From assembly GCA_000711775.1 (NCBI GenBank), contig ARYC01000038.1:1-64000 (forward strand): a stretch of DNA of 64,000 bases, in the 5' to 3' direction. This stretch comes from Oxytricha trifallax. Taxonomy: Eukaryota; Ciliophora; Spirotrichea; Sporadotrichida; Oxytrichidae. This document shows positions 20,983 through 31,299 of this stretch, piece after piece. How positions within the stretch are numbered: position 1 is the first letter of the stretch; each line of letters opens with the position of its first letter. Below the pieces are notes generated by a model. The model was not told where the DNA came from. It searched no databases and saw only the letters and a program-made list of their open reading frames with translations. The position numbers and the translations under genes are program-made.

Positions 20983-22030
20983 ATTTTCTCAGCATTAATT
21001 TAGATGTACAAAGAGTTGTCAGATACAGATGATTGAGCAATAAGTTATGGAACATTGTCAAATTCGCTCTTCCTAACCTACCTGAACGATTTGTACCAGA
21101 ATAAAAGTTCCAGAAGTCTCAATATTATCTCTATCAGACAAATGTATCTTAACTAGACTTGATAAAACTGTTGTAACGCCCACCATAGTTATGCGAAGTT
21201 TATATTATCGTTTAATTAGTCTTAACAACTTTGTAATTGATTGAAAGTTACAAATAAGGAGAAATGGTAACGGGACTTTACGATTTATGGTTGAAAGAAC
21301 TTGCTGATTTTTACATTGAATCAATCAAGCCAGTAATGAATGAAGATATAAAGAAGCTGCAAGAAACATTCTATCCAGAGCTCTTGATTATGGTCTCAGA
21401 CTACTTCACCCAACTATGCCATATTTGACAGAAGAGTTATTCCAAAGACTTCCGTACATAGCTGATAACAAACCAGAATCAATCTGTATCGTTCCATTCC
21501 CATAAATTAGTTTTCATTCGCTCATGAGAACGTTTCAGATAAAAAGAGAGATTTACTTAATGCTGTTAAAGCTTTCAGATCTTAATTATCTGGTTGGCGT
21601 TGCAAGCAACGCCAAGCCAGATATATTCTTTTTTAAGATACAGAACTGAGGAGATCCAGCAAGTTTTCCACTCAGAAGGACACATCTTTCAATCATTGGT
21701 TAAGAGTGGTAAAGTCGAAATTCTTTAGGACCAAACGGACAAGACCCAGAAGGCTGCCTCAAGTATCATTTGAGTGAAGATTTCTAAACTTTGATTCAGG
21801 TTGTTGGTTTGATCGATGTCAAACTTGAGATTGAGAGAATAAATAAGAGACAAAATGAGTTAACCAAGCTACTGGATGGAAAAAAGAAGAAAATGAACAT
21901 GCCAGGATATGAACAAAAGGCTCCTGAAAATGTCAGAAATAAAAACCAAGAGAAATACAATACCTACAGCAGAAAATTCACTGAAATAAAAAATCTCAAA
22001 GTGATCTTGCCAAGTTCTTATGATATTATA
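20983..22030 (+). CDS. VARS1: Valyl-tRNA synthetase MDS block 4 (anticodon-binding domain, C-terminus)
   Basis: Reads INLDVQRVVRYR, NKLWNIVKFALPNLPERFVP, LSDKCILTRLDKTV, GEMVTGLYDLWLKELADFYI, EAARNILSRALDYGLRLLHP, MPYLTEELFQRLPYIADNKP, then after a 59-bp IES TEEIQQVFHSEGHIF, and the C-terminal coiled coil VVGLIDVKLEIERINKRQNE ... KMNMPGYEQKAPENVRNKNQ. Order matches the end of eukaryotic ValRS. Frame shifts near 21100, 21190 and 21345, and a TGA at 21030-21032. The natural stop is not certain. Confidence 0.9.
21581..21639. other. 59-bp IES with GC-rich hairpin (pointer AGAT)
   Basis: AGAT at 21577-21580 and 21636-21639; removing one copy and the insert joins ...NAVKAFR to YRTEEIQQ in frame. 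The insert holds a 35-bp hairpin at 21588-21622: ATCTGG + TTGGCGTTGC, AA, GCAACGCCAA + G + CCAGAT. Confidence 0.7.
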
Positions 22031-22239
22031 TATTTTATTGAAATTAAAAAAAATTATTCATTAACAAAACTTACGGTGATTTATTTTCAAACTGCATTGA
22101 AAATCATCTTTTAATTCTCTACTATTATTTTTATCTGATTGGCTATAATACAGATATTCCTCTTTGTAATGCCTTAATTATTACTGAATAATTTACAATT
22201 AGCTACTAATTAGTATGGATATTCAAAGTGACAAAATGT

Positions 22240-23268
22240 TTAAGCTATTGAAATTAAGAATAAGCGAGTGATCTTCAGCCACAAAATTAGCATCATCAGT
22301 CGTTGCATAAACAAGTGCTGTCTCTGTTTCAACAAAGGTTAAAGCCAAGCCAGCTCAAAAGAAACAAGAAGAAAAGAAAGAGTAAGCTGTTTTCATTCCA
22401 GATAACACACCAGCAGGAGAGAAGAAAGAAATCAGTAATCCTATGACTTTTGAGTATGTACATAAGCAAGTTGAGGATGCTTGATATTCATATTGGAAAA
22501 AGCAAAAGTATTTCCATGCTGATGCTCAAAAGGTGCTTAATGATCCAGAAGTCAAAAAGATTCATTATGGTTATCCCACCTCCAAATGTCATTGGAGCTC
22601 TCCATTTAGGTCACGCTTTTATGTTGCTATTGAGGATTGCATTACTAGATGGAAGAGAATATCCAGGTATGTAACTCTCTGGATACCAGGTGTATATCAT
22701 GCAGGTATTGCTACCTAATCAGTTGTCGATAAAAAACTCTAGAAAAAGGAAAAAAAAAGACTAGTCACGACCTTGGAAGAAAAGTTCATCCAAACAGTTT
22801 GGGATTGGAAAGATGTGTATGGTGGAAGAATCAACAACTAATTTAGAAGATATGGTATTTCAGATGATTGGGATAGATTTGCTTTCACTCTTGATGACCC
22901 AAGATCCAAGGCTATTGTTGAAACTTTCGTTAGAATGCACGATAAAGGTCTTATCTACAGAACTATAATTAATAGATTATAAAGCTAGTTAATTTGTTGG
23001 ATTATTTAATACCAGACTTGTTAACTGGAGTTTTTAGCTTGAAAACATTTTTGTCAGATTTAGAAGTTGAATTCATTAATCTTAAAGGTCCTACTTTCTT
23101 GCTGGTTCCAGGTCATGACTCCAATGGCGACTATGAATTCGGCATTCTGACTGAATTCTCAAACAAAGTAAAGTACAGATAGAAAAATTATTGTTGCAAC
23201 AAAAAGATTAGAGACTATGTGAGGTGATGCTGCAGTGAAGATCCAAGATTCAAAGAATTTATTGGAAT
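22240..23268 (+). CDS. VARS1: Valyl-tRNA synthetase MDS block 1 (N-terminus), displaced downstream
   Basis: Starts with a lysine-rich leader ([20 protein letters not shown]), then YVHKQVEDA[TGA]YSYWKKQ, the class I HIGH motif in [35 protein letters not shown], a possible ~55-bp IES near 22962-23016, [40 protein letters not shown], and [11 protein letters not shown]. It ends exactly at pointer ATTGGAAT (23261-23268). Protein order requires this block before the one at 13800, so the gene is permuted. TGA codons at 22482-22484 (family Trp) and 23220-23222, and a frame shift at the HIGH motif. True start codon not identified. Confidence 0.92.
23261..23268 (+). repeat. ValRS scrambled pointer, outgoing copy (ATTGGAAT)
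   Basis: End of ValRS block 1: ...GAATTT ATTGGAAT, followed by poly-T IES DNA. Identical to 13800-13807. Joining the copies produces K-E-F-I-G-M-E-L-E-H in frame, as expected across this point in eukaryotic ValRS. Confidence 0.88.
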
Positions 23269-23460
23269 TTTTTTTCAATTTTTTTATATGTATAAAAATC
23301 ATTAATTGAACACTTATTACAATAATTAATGTTGAAACTTAATTATCAGTTTAGATCAATAAGATACATGTTATTAATTTATTATTTGAAGTTAATATTT
23401 TTATCTAAAACACTAATTATTTTAAAATGGCTGGGTTGACAAACATTTTCTCCTTATCAT

Positions 23461-25860
23461 GAAAATGAATAATTTGGAGCATTAATATTGTTAATTTTTA
23501 TCTCTGGAATTTGTCAACATATTTTTTAATTTTATAAAAAAAATCTTCAACCAAAAAGGGTTTATAATTACTTGGCGGATTTAAATTCCCTTAATTTTGG
23601 AATTTTCAGGTTATACCTTAAAACCAATTATCAAAAGTATCGTGATTCCTCCATTAATCGCAATGCTAATAATTAACCCCTCAAATTATATATTGATGAG
23701 AAGACTAATTAGTAAAAGCAAAGTTATTTAATGCTTTTTTTAATATAAAATTTCATCCAATTTATTACTCTAATCTCCATTATAATAAAAACCCTATATA
23801 TATAAATTGAGTATTTGAATGGGGTGTATTGTAAGAAACTACTTTGGTGAAATAGTAATACCTTATCCCTAGCCATGGACTGGATGTATTATAGGATTTT
23901 GCCTATTTATATTACTTTGCAGAGATCGACTACAAGTGACATTCAAAGGACAAGGATTAACTATTGTCTTCATGTCATTTGTCCTATAAATGTGTGAAGC
24001 TACAATTGTTGAGTTTTAAGCATAGAATTTATTATTTGCCTTTGACAATGAGAAATGTTCCATGGGACAATTTAGCATGTATATCTCCGTCTATATTAGT
24101 TCCAGGATTAATGAGCTTAAATGACCATAGATATGCAAAAAAGAATGATTTATCAGGAACGCTTATAGCAGCAGGAACATTCGATGATATTATTTTCATT
24201 AATTGCTTTGGAATATGTAAGACTATTTTACTGAGCTAAGCTGAAGTCACTGAAGAAAGTATGTCTATGTCTTTAGGGCTTTTGTTCATAGGAAATGTAT
24301 TAACAACAAACTTTTATATAGATGAATTAGCATAATTCTTATTTTAGTTTAGCTTTGCTTATAGGAATTATTTTAGGATTATGAGAATGGATTTTAAATT
24401 ACATTAAGAATCCTTTAACACGAATTTACTTGAAACTCTTTATTGCATCTTTGGAGCTATTTTATTTGTAGTGATTGAAGAGTATTCTGAAAGTCACGAT
24501 TGCATGTATATAGCAAGATTATTTATTCGAATATAAAATTTAATTTTTTATGATTATTTTTTGGGTATACTCTATCAAGAGTTTGGGAGGAAGAAATACC
24601 TAATAAGCACATTGCAAGATTTTGGTTTTTCATCTTGCCATTTCTTTTTGGAATTGTAGGTGACTCATTAAAAATTATTAAATCATTCCAAACTTGTCAA
24701 TTTTAATATCAATTTTACTAAATTTATTTTTTAATTATATTTGATCAGATATTTTATCTATAAATAGTACTTTTTAAAATAAAAAATAATAACATCATAT
24801 CATAACTAATAATCATAAATAGCCTAATCATGCCAATTTAAATAATGTGGTTAAATTTAATTCTATAATTTGCAATTCAGGGTTTTATTGTTATTATTCA
24901 GCTAAACCTTTAATTATTCATTTTTTCCCTTTTAAATTATATGTATATTTAAATCAGAGCAAGTGACCTAGGAAATGGAGTAATAATTATCATAATAGGT
25001 GTCACAGCGAGATTTATTGTGGTCACACAATCCTAAATACTTTTTCAAGGATAGATTGTTTATGGGCGTTCAAAAACTAATAAATTAAAAACTAATTGCC
25101 ATTTAATAAACTCTTTTCCCATTTTAATACTTATAAGTTGTGAAGTCTTTCATAAAAGGAGCTAGCGGACAAATAAGGGAAGTTTATCCTACTAGTTCAT
25201 TCATACTCAAGTTGAGAAGGCCTAATTAAAAATTTTACAATCTAAGAGCTGGCAAATGGTTTTAGCTTTCCTTTTTTTAAGTTGGTGGGTAGGATTAAGA
25301 AAGTTTTCTCAGCCTTGAAAATGAGAAAATGAGAACAGGAAGTAATCATAATATTTTATAATATTCTCGAACTTAAGTCAGGAAATAAAACTGCAACAAT
25401 TTAAAGAAGAAACCTCATTCTTAGCAGAGGCAGATCTGGAAAAAATATTTCTCACCATAACTAGCATGAAACTTTAAATTCCCTTGCTTTATGGCTAATA
25501 ATATTTTGACACATCTTTATTTAGGAAAAATAAATACTTAGGTATTAAGATTGCTTTTTAGAGCCCTAATATCTGGGACGGAATACATAATTATATATAT
25601 ATATATATCTAGTGATAATATTTGATTGATTTAAAAATGATTGTTATTAATGGGGATTACAGGGATAGGTCTTTGAGTGGTCTGCTTTTAACTGAAATTA
25701 AAAAAATTCAAAGCATGAAAAATATTCAGAGTACTATAACTACGCCAGTAATGAATAAATAGCTTCAATTTCCTCGATTGTTGTCTGTACAACTACTGGA
25801 GCTATTTTACTTAATTTCCTTGGTAATGTATTATTTCATTAGGATTAAACAGATTAGATT
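23461..25860 (+). CDS. SLC9B/NHA-type Na+/H+ antiporter, paralogue 1 in several MDSs
   Basis: CPA2-family cation/proton antiporter of a membrane. Blocks in order: FGALILLIFISGI, LGGFKFP, GYTLKPIIKSIVIPPLIA, MGCIVRNYFGEIVIPYPQPW, CISPSILVPGLMSLNDHRYA followed by LIAAGTFDDIIFINCFGICK (matching NHA-type AVSPAVVVP..L...GYG..IP.L.IAA.S.DD...I..F), EEYSESHDCMYIARLFFGYT, HIARFWFFILPFLFGIVG, DLGNGVIIIIIGVTARF, and a last helix IASISSIVVCTTTGAILL. IESs with pointers at 23666, 24525 and 24665 rejoin in frame. 25060-25640 shows no clear match. Tandem with paralogue 2. Confidence 0.8.
23666..23821. other. IES in antiporter paralogue 1 (pointer AATG)
   Basis: AATG at 23662-23665 and 23818-23821. Excision gives PPLIAMGCIVRNYFGE, colinear with uninterrupted AMIVMRCIVRNYFGE in paralogue 2 (~26750). 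So this IES is present in one paralogue and absent from the other. Confidence 0.85.
24525..24559. other. 35-bp IES in antiporter paralogue 1 (pointer ATTATTT)
   Basis: ATTATTT at 24518-24524 and 24553-24559; excision gives MYIARLFFGYTLSRVWEEE in frame. Confidence 0.8.
24665..24967. other. ~300-bp IES in antiporter paralogue 1 (pointer GTGAC)
   Basis: GTGAC at 24660-24664 and 24963-24967; excision joins FLFGIVG to DLGNGVIIII in frame. The insert is AT-rich without coding signal. Confidence 0.7.
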
Positions 25861-26582
25861 AAAAAAGATGATAAAAAAACAAATTCCTAATAACACAAAT
25901 ACAGGTGTGGTAAGGATATAAGTTGTTTATTTAAACCAGGAGGAAGTAACTTCAAGTAATATCACTCTTACAGTCAGATCAGAGAAACTTCATATATATA
26001 TTTATAATATAATCCTAATTATTTTAACCGATTTAATGACTCTACATGGATTGAGAATCAAAGATATTAGTGAAAGAAATCTATAAATTATCAAATAAAG
26101 TGGACATCAAAATATTTGTAACAATAAATTACATTAAATATCTAGTAGTCAGCTAGAAACAAATGCAAAATTCGCATAATAATTATGAAGCTAAAAAAGT
26201 ATGAATCAATTAATTTAATATCAATATTTTCCAGACATTTCATTTAATTACGATGAGAAACACAATTTTTAAATAATTATTATTTAAGATATGTTAAATG
26301 GTTATCTTTTCAAATGGCATCAGAAAAATTATATCTCATGAATTATACTATAAGTTAGAGTTATTTGCTTTGTATATTCCAAAATATCATTAAAGTACTT
26401 TTAAATTGAAGTGTTTATAATATCAAAAGATTGAAAACAATCTTTAGCTTTGATAGTGTATAAATATCTAGGTTGTTAAAAATTTCGAATATGCAACTTT
26501 CATGAATGATTAAATTTAAATTAATATTAATAATAATTCAATAATAATTCTTAAATCTCTTATGACTAATTAAATAAACATT
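25860..26582. other. AT-rich spacer between antiporter paralogues
   Basis: No conserved coding block found. Should contain the 3' end of paralogue 1 and the 5' region of paralogue 2. Confidence 0.45.
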
Positions 26583-27510
26583 TTGTCATCTAACCCAGGA
26601 AATAAACAATTCAGTGCACTTATTTTGCTGATATTTGTGTCAGGAATAGCTGGAATTGCACTAGGCCTCCTGGGAGGATTTCAATTCCCTAAACTTTGGA
26701 TATTTCCAGGTTATTATTTAAAGCCAGTCGTAAAAGGCATTGTAAAATTAGCGATGATTGTTATGAGATGCATAGTGAGAAACTATTTTGGAGAGATTAT
26801 GATTTCATATCCCTAAATATAGACTGGATAGATCAGAGGATTTTACTTTTGTATTTTATTAATTAGAGGGGACTTTAAGTAAAATTCAAAGGAAAAGGAT
26901 TTACCTTTGAATTTATATCATTTGTCTCATAAGTTTGTGAAGCTACAGTTATATAATTTATGGTATAAAGTTTATTCGATATGCCTCTTGCTATGGGATA
27001 TGTTCTAGGATAAAAATTAGAATGCATATCAACATCGATTATAGTACCAGTACTAATGAGTTTGAATGATGGAGGATATGGAAAGAAGAAAATATTACAG
27101 GCATGCTAATTGCTGAAGGTACATTTGACGATACTATGTGTATTATTTGCTTTGGGATTTGCAAAACTATAGTATTAAATGAAGGAGGATTCAATTAAGG
27201 TCAAAGTATGGGACTTGCATTATTTTTTTCATATTTAATACATAGTATATTTTAATGCTAAAGGAATACTATTTGTCTCAAACATACTTAAACTTCTACA
27301 ATAATCTTTAATTTTTTAATTAAATTTGAAATTTAGCTCTATTTATCAGAATCATTTTTGGTTTAGGTGGATGGTTCTTTAACTTTATTAAAAATCCAAC
27401 ACTGAATATTTACATAAAACTATTTTATTGCGTAATTGGATCAAGGGTTTTATGATAATAGAAGAACATGCTGGAACAAAAGATTGCAAATATATATGCC
27501 AATGAATATA
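26583..27510 (+). CDS. SLC9B/NHA-type antiporter, paralogue 2 (partial)
   Basis: Reads SALILLIFVSGIAGIALGLL, GGFQFPKLWIFPGYYLKPVV, RCIVRNYFGEIMISYP, then in the Gln-reassigned code KGKGFTFEFISFVSQVCEAT, CISTSIIVPVLMSLNDGGYG, MLIAEGTFDDTMCIICFGIC, and near 27370 IIFGLGGWFFNFIKNP. The DD pair and the preceding P-x-L helix match the ion-binding region of NHA antiporters. C-terminal helices seen in paralogue 1 are missing: the locus stops near 27510, next to a minus-strand PIP kinase segment. An AT-rich gap at ~27250-27340 is probably an IES. Confidence 0.78.
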
Positions 27511-27530
27511 GTTATTAGAGTATGTGGATA

Positions 27531-27960
27531 CTAAGCCAAGTGATTATAGTAGTCGTTCATGATATTTCTTAGATTATGAAATTTTCCGGCACTTATCTTT
27601 TTAAGCATGAAATTTGAGATAGCTATATAATAGAAAAAGCTACCACTCTTTCTTGTTGAACGTTGTTCTTTTAAACTTGAAATATTTCCCATTAACATAT
27701 TACCATTTAAATTTTCTGGTCCAATAGATTTCAAGTATGAATCATGAGTGATACCATACATAGTTAGAATTATATGAAAAACTCATAGTAAAAAATCGTA
27801 AAACTCTAAGACATCAATATTTTTTGCTTTCTTCGCTATAAGTTCATGGCAATATTTCCTCTAAAAGTCTTATTTGATTAGTTCAAAACACTCTTCATGC
27901 ATTGCATTTATCACAGACTATCTTATAGCATCATATGTAAAACTAAGTTCCATATTTCAT
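27531..27960 (-). CDS. Phosphatidylinositol-phosphate kinase, N-lobe segment
   Basis: One nearly clean frame: ELSFTYDAIRQSVINAMHEE ... DVLEFYDFLL[TGA]VFHIILT, MYGITHDSYLKSIGPENLNG, then RKSGSFFYYIAISNFMLKKI, FHNLRNIMNDYYNHLA. This matches the PIPK N-lobe: FYDYAP.VF..IR.L.GI, the glycine-rich SGSFFYF loop and the ATP-contacting K in MLKKIS. PIPKs make PI(4,5)P2 or related lipids at membranes. The catalytic C-lobe is not in the window on either strand, so the rest must be on other MDSs or is lost. The segment ends abruptly at NHLA near 27531. Confidence 0.82.
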
Positions 27961-27999
27961 GACCAATATGAATAAATTACTTGCTTTTATTTTTACTTA

Positions 28000-30894
28000 G
28001 AGGTTTGTGTATATGGTTAGTCTTTTTTATTCTTTCATGCAATCTCTATCTGCTTCTTACTTAGAAAAACTACTAGACCTCGTTAAGTGGTCTTAGATTT
28101 CCATCGACTTAATTTAGGGAAATTCGATTGAGCTAAACTTCCTCATCAGAACTATTGCATCCCTCATCTTGCTTGATTAACTTGATTTTCAATTTCTCAA
28201 CATAGTCTTTTGTCTGTTCTTTAATAACAGAATCCTTGTCTTCTTAGAGCTGCTAATGCAAATTATTAGCAAGTTATTACATGTCGTTAAGCTATTTCAT
28301 AATCATAACTTATTGTTACTTTAATTACTCATTCTGATAATAAACTTGATATGTTTAACTATGTTAAGAGAACAAATAATCAATTAAAGTTTGGGTTTTT
28401 TTCTTACTGCTTTTATTGTTAGATAATTATCTATTGTCAAAGAGTAAATATTTTTAAGTAGCTTCGTTAAGCCAATGAGAGAGGTTTGTTGGAACCCCTC
28501 CTTAAGGATGGTTTATATCTGATCTTGAACCAGTTTATGTAAAATTAGGAGACCAATCCGATTGACAGCCATGATTATGAGCATAGTTAGAGATTATCAA
28601 GCTTGAATTTTGTGAATAAACTTTAATAGCTGAGGTATGCGAACCTATCTATTCGACGGTAGTGTTTCTGGAAACTCCTTTTCAAATTTATTTTAAAAAA
28701 ATTCAGGGAAATAGATTGCCTTAACAGGATTACTGATTTTCTGGAAGCATCAAGTTGTCAGTATTTGAATCTTATCTTTAAGGACCAATATTTCTTGATG
28801 CTATTCTCTCATTCCTGGATTAGTTATAAATATTTAGTTTTGGATTGGCATCGTTATTTATCTGTGAAGCCTAATTTTTCCCAAATAAATGATAAACCTG
28901 AGTTTAGATTTGCTCATTCATCTGTTAATCATACTTGTCACTAATTATTTAATTTTTATTTTTGCAATATAAATATGAGTGTTTATGATATTTACGAACT
29001 GGTGGTGAGTCAAGATAGTCTTTAAAATCCTCATCCTAGCTCTCTTTTTTCTTTGGGTGTTATTGAAATATATACTTCTTCTCTCCAAATTCTTTCTTCC
29101 TCATTCTTTGAATGCCCTAGACTTTGTAGATTAACTAGATTTTATAAGCCTCAGAGTGTTTCTTTATAGCCTTCTTAAATCATAAAAATAATTCAAACAT
29201 CAAATCAAATAGAAAATGATATTATTTTAGGAAATACTTAATTAAAGATTGATTATTTTTATTAGAAATGTGCTATTCTAAGTCTTTTAATTTTTGAAGT
29301 ATTGTTAGCTAATTGGTGAGGTATCGTTATCATCCCAATCTAAGAGTTTTCTTATTATGCTTTTATCTAAATTGCTATTATTAATCTCAATTAACTAAAT
29401 TTTTTCTATCTAAAAAGAAGTGATTTATCAATTTTATCCCTCTCTAAATTTCTCTCTAGAGATTTATTGAAATCTTCAACTTTAAAAGAATTTCTCTGCT
29501 GTTTACTTCGAGATAATCCAAAATTCATGAATTAACTCAAGAATTATTAAATAATTAAAGAAATAAGAGAATAGTTTTACATTTATACTTTGAAGATAAA
29601 TAAACTTGATTTATTTTTAGTTTACTCTTAGCTTGATTCATTTTTTCTTCTCAAAAGTTTTCATTTATTTCATCACTAAGTTCCTTTTAAAGAAAATTAA
29701 TGATTTTAGGTATCTTTGATATATTATAATTAAAATTAGAGTTAATTTTTCTTTTGCAATTCAAGGAAATAAGTTAATGATTAAAGTTTAACACCAATTA
29801 TTTTTTTTAAAGTGTTTATGCCATCTAAAATCCCAGAATTAAGCTAATAAAACCATTGAAAGAGCTGTGAATTACCCTTGAACGCCATTTTTACTAATCA
29901 ATGTCAACGATTCCATTATTGTTAGTTTCTATTCAATCAAAGATTTCTCTCAAACCTTCTCTCTCCACTTTAACTTAACAACCAGTTATTTTCTCCAATG
30001 CGCTATAATTTTGAATATTATTTCAATAAATTCCTGAAAATAAAATAACCTGAATAATGCACATCTAAAAATGAAAAACTGAATTCATGCTACTTATCCT
30101 TCTCCTCGTTAATAAGTGTATTTATAATAGTGACAAACCAGGCAAAAGTAATGAACTAGTCATTGTCGGAGTCAATCGAATATTTTATCTCACAAGAAAG
30201 CATTAGATTCAAGACCAAATAGTCCCATGCAATAACGAAACTGATTTTTTTGACATCTTTCTCACATTTTGGAATCCCAAATAGATGAGTTCTTGTTCAA
30301 GTGAAATTTCTATTTTCTAATAGTTTAAACCATTTACAAACCCTTATGCTATAGGGCCTTTTCAAAATTAGAAAAGGATCTATTGGTGCTGAATTTATGA
30401 TTTTAATGATTACCACATGAGGTGTTATCTGGTATTATCAGATTTGTGAGAACCATTATTATTGAGATTTGCTTTTTAAAAGTCAAGCATCAATTACATC
30501 TGATTGTTATTTTATTGCTATAAATAGCTTAATAATTGATCTTCTGTATCCAGAATTTCACCGTTTTCATTTAGTACTACCCAGGTAGAATTCTTCTCAA
30601 ATCTTTTTTAGAAAACCTTGTAAGACTTGAATAAAATCTAATGAAAAGTTTTATCATTAAACTTTTAAAAATACTAGATGCCTATTTTTATAAGAAATGA
30701 CTTTTTCTTCCTTTAAATCATAATTTATTAGGCAGCTTAGTCTATTAAAATGTTCTCTTTTATTTGCCTTTGAGTTTTTAATATAGGGGATGTACTTATT
30801 GGGGGCTTCCCTCCAATCTAAGATTTATTCATTCTTTATTTTCTTGATCTGGTCTTTGTGCAGAATTTAAACCACTGCGACTATTCTTACTCAT
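28000..30894 (-). CDS. Coiled-coil/disordered protein in multiple segments
   Basis: From ATG 30894 (MSKNSRSGLNSAQRPDQENK). Segments readable with TAA/TAG as Gln: STWVVLNENGEILDTEDQLL; DVKKISFVIAWDYLVLNLML with IDSDNDQFITFAWFVTIINT; LSRSKQQRNSFKVEDFNKSL; KKAIKKHSEAYKIQLIYKVQ with DEDFKDYLDSPPVRKY; MNEQIQTQVYHLFGKNQASQ; and a coiled coil ending KDSVIKEQTKDYVEKLKIKL. AT-rich gaps separate them (IES-like). I do not recognise a family. It lies upstream of and in the same direction as the PIP kinase segment, so it could be its long N-terminus or a separate gene. Confidence 0.5.
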
Positions 30895-31019
30895 AAAAAT
30901 TCAATTTTATAACTTTGTTCAATATTCTATAAAGTTTGGATGCAATATATTATTCCAACATTTATTTTAATTCTCTAAACAATTAATTATTAAATTTAAT
31001 TAAACTCTAATGATGATTT

Positions 31020-31290
31020 CTCATTTATAAGTTAATATACATATCACTTTTTCTTTGATGCCTTGTTTTAATAATTTTTTCAAACATTCCTTATGTATAA
31101 TCATTTACAATTTCAATGTATGAATGGATTTGGTGTTTTAACTTGAGAACTTTGCATAAATTGAATTCATTTTTGAGATCTCTTTTTAAATAATAACTGG
31201 ATTTAAGAAGATTTCAAGTCAATTTTTTCTGAAAATTCTTAGTTTGTTCTCATTTTACTATCATTTCCTCCATAATTTTCCAAAAAATTT
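31020..31290 (-). CDS. Short coding-like segment, unrecognised
   Basis: Reads LKSSYYLKRDLKNEFNLCKV then LKHQIHSYIEIVNDYTQGMF with one upstream TGA. Lysine-rich, amphipathic. Could be an isolated MDS of a gene whose other parts lie elsewhere. Confidence 0.35.
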
Positions 31291-31299
31291 GATAAGGGC

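Noticed and set aside
22450..22718. Two separate small genes
   Set aside because: Both are frames of the same ValRS N-terminal region split by a one-base shift at the HIGH motif.
22482..23222. TGA recoded as tryptophan or another amino acid
   Set aside because: In-frame TGAs align to Trp, Gln, Arg and other residues, while several genes (amidase, PLP enzyme, 53697 coiled-coil, 55828 segment) end cleanly in TGA.
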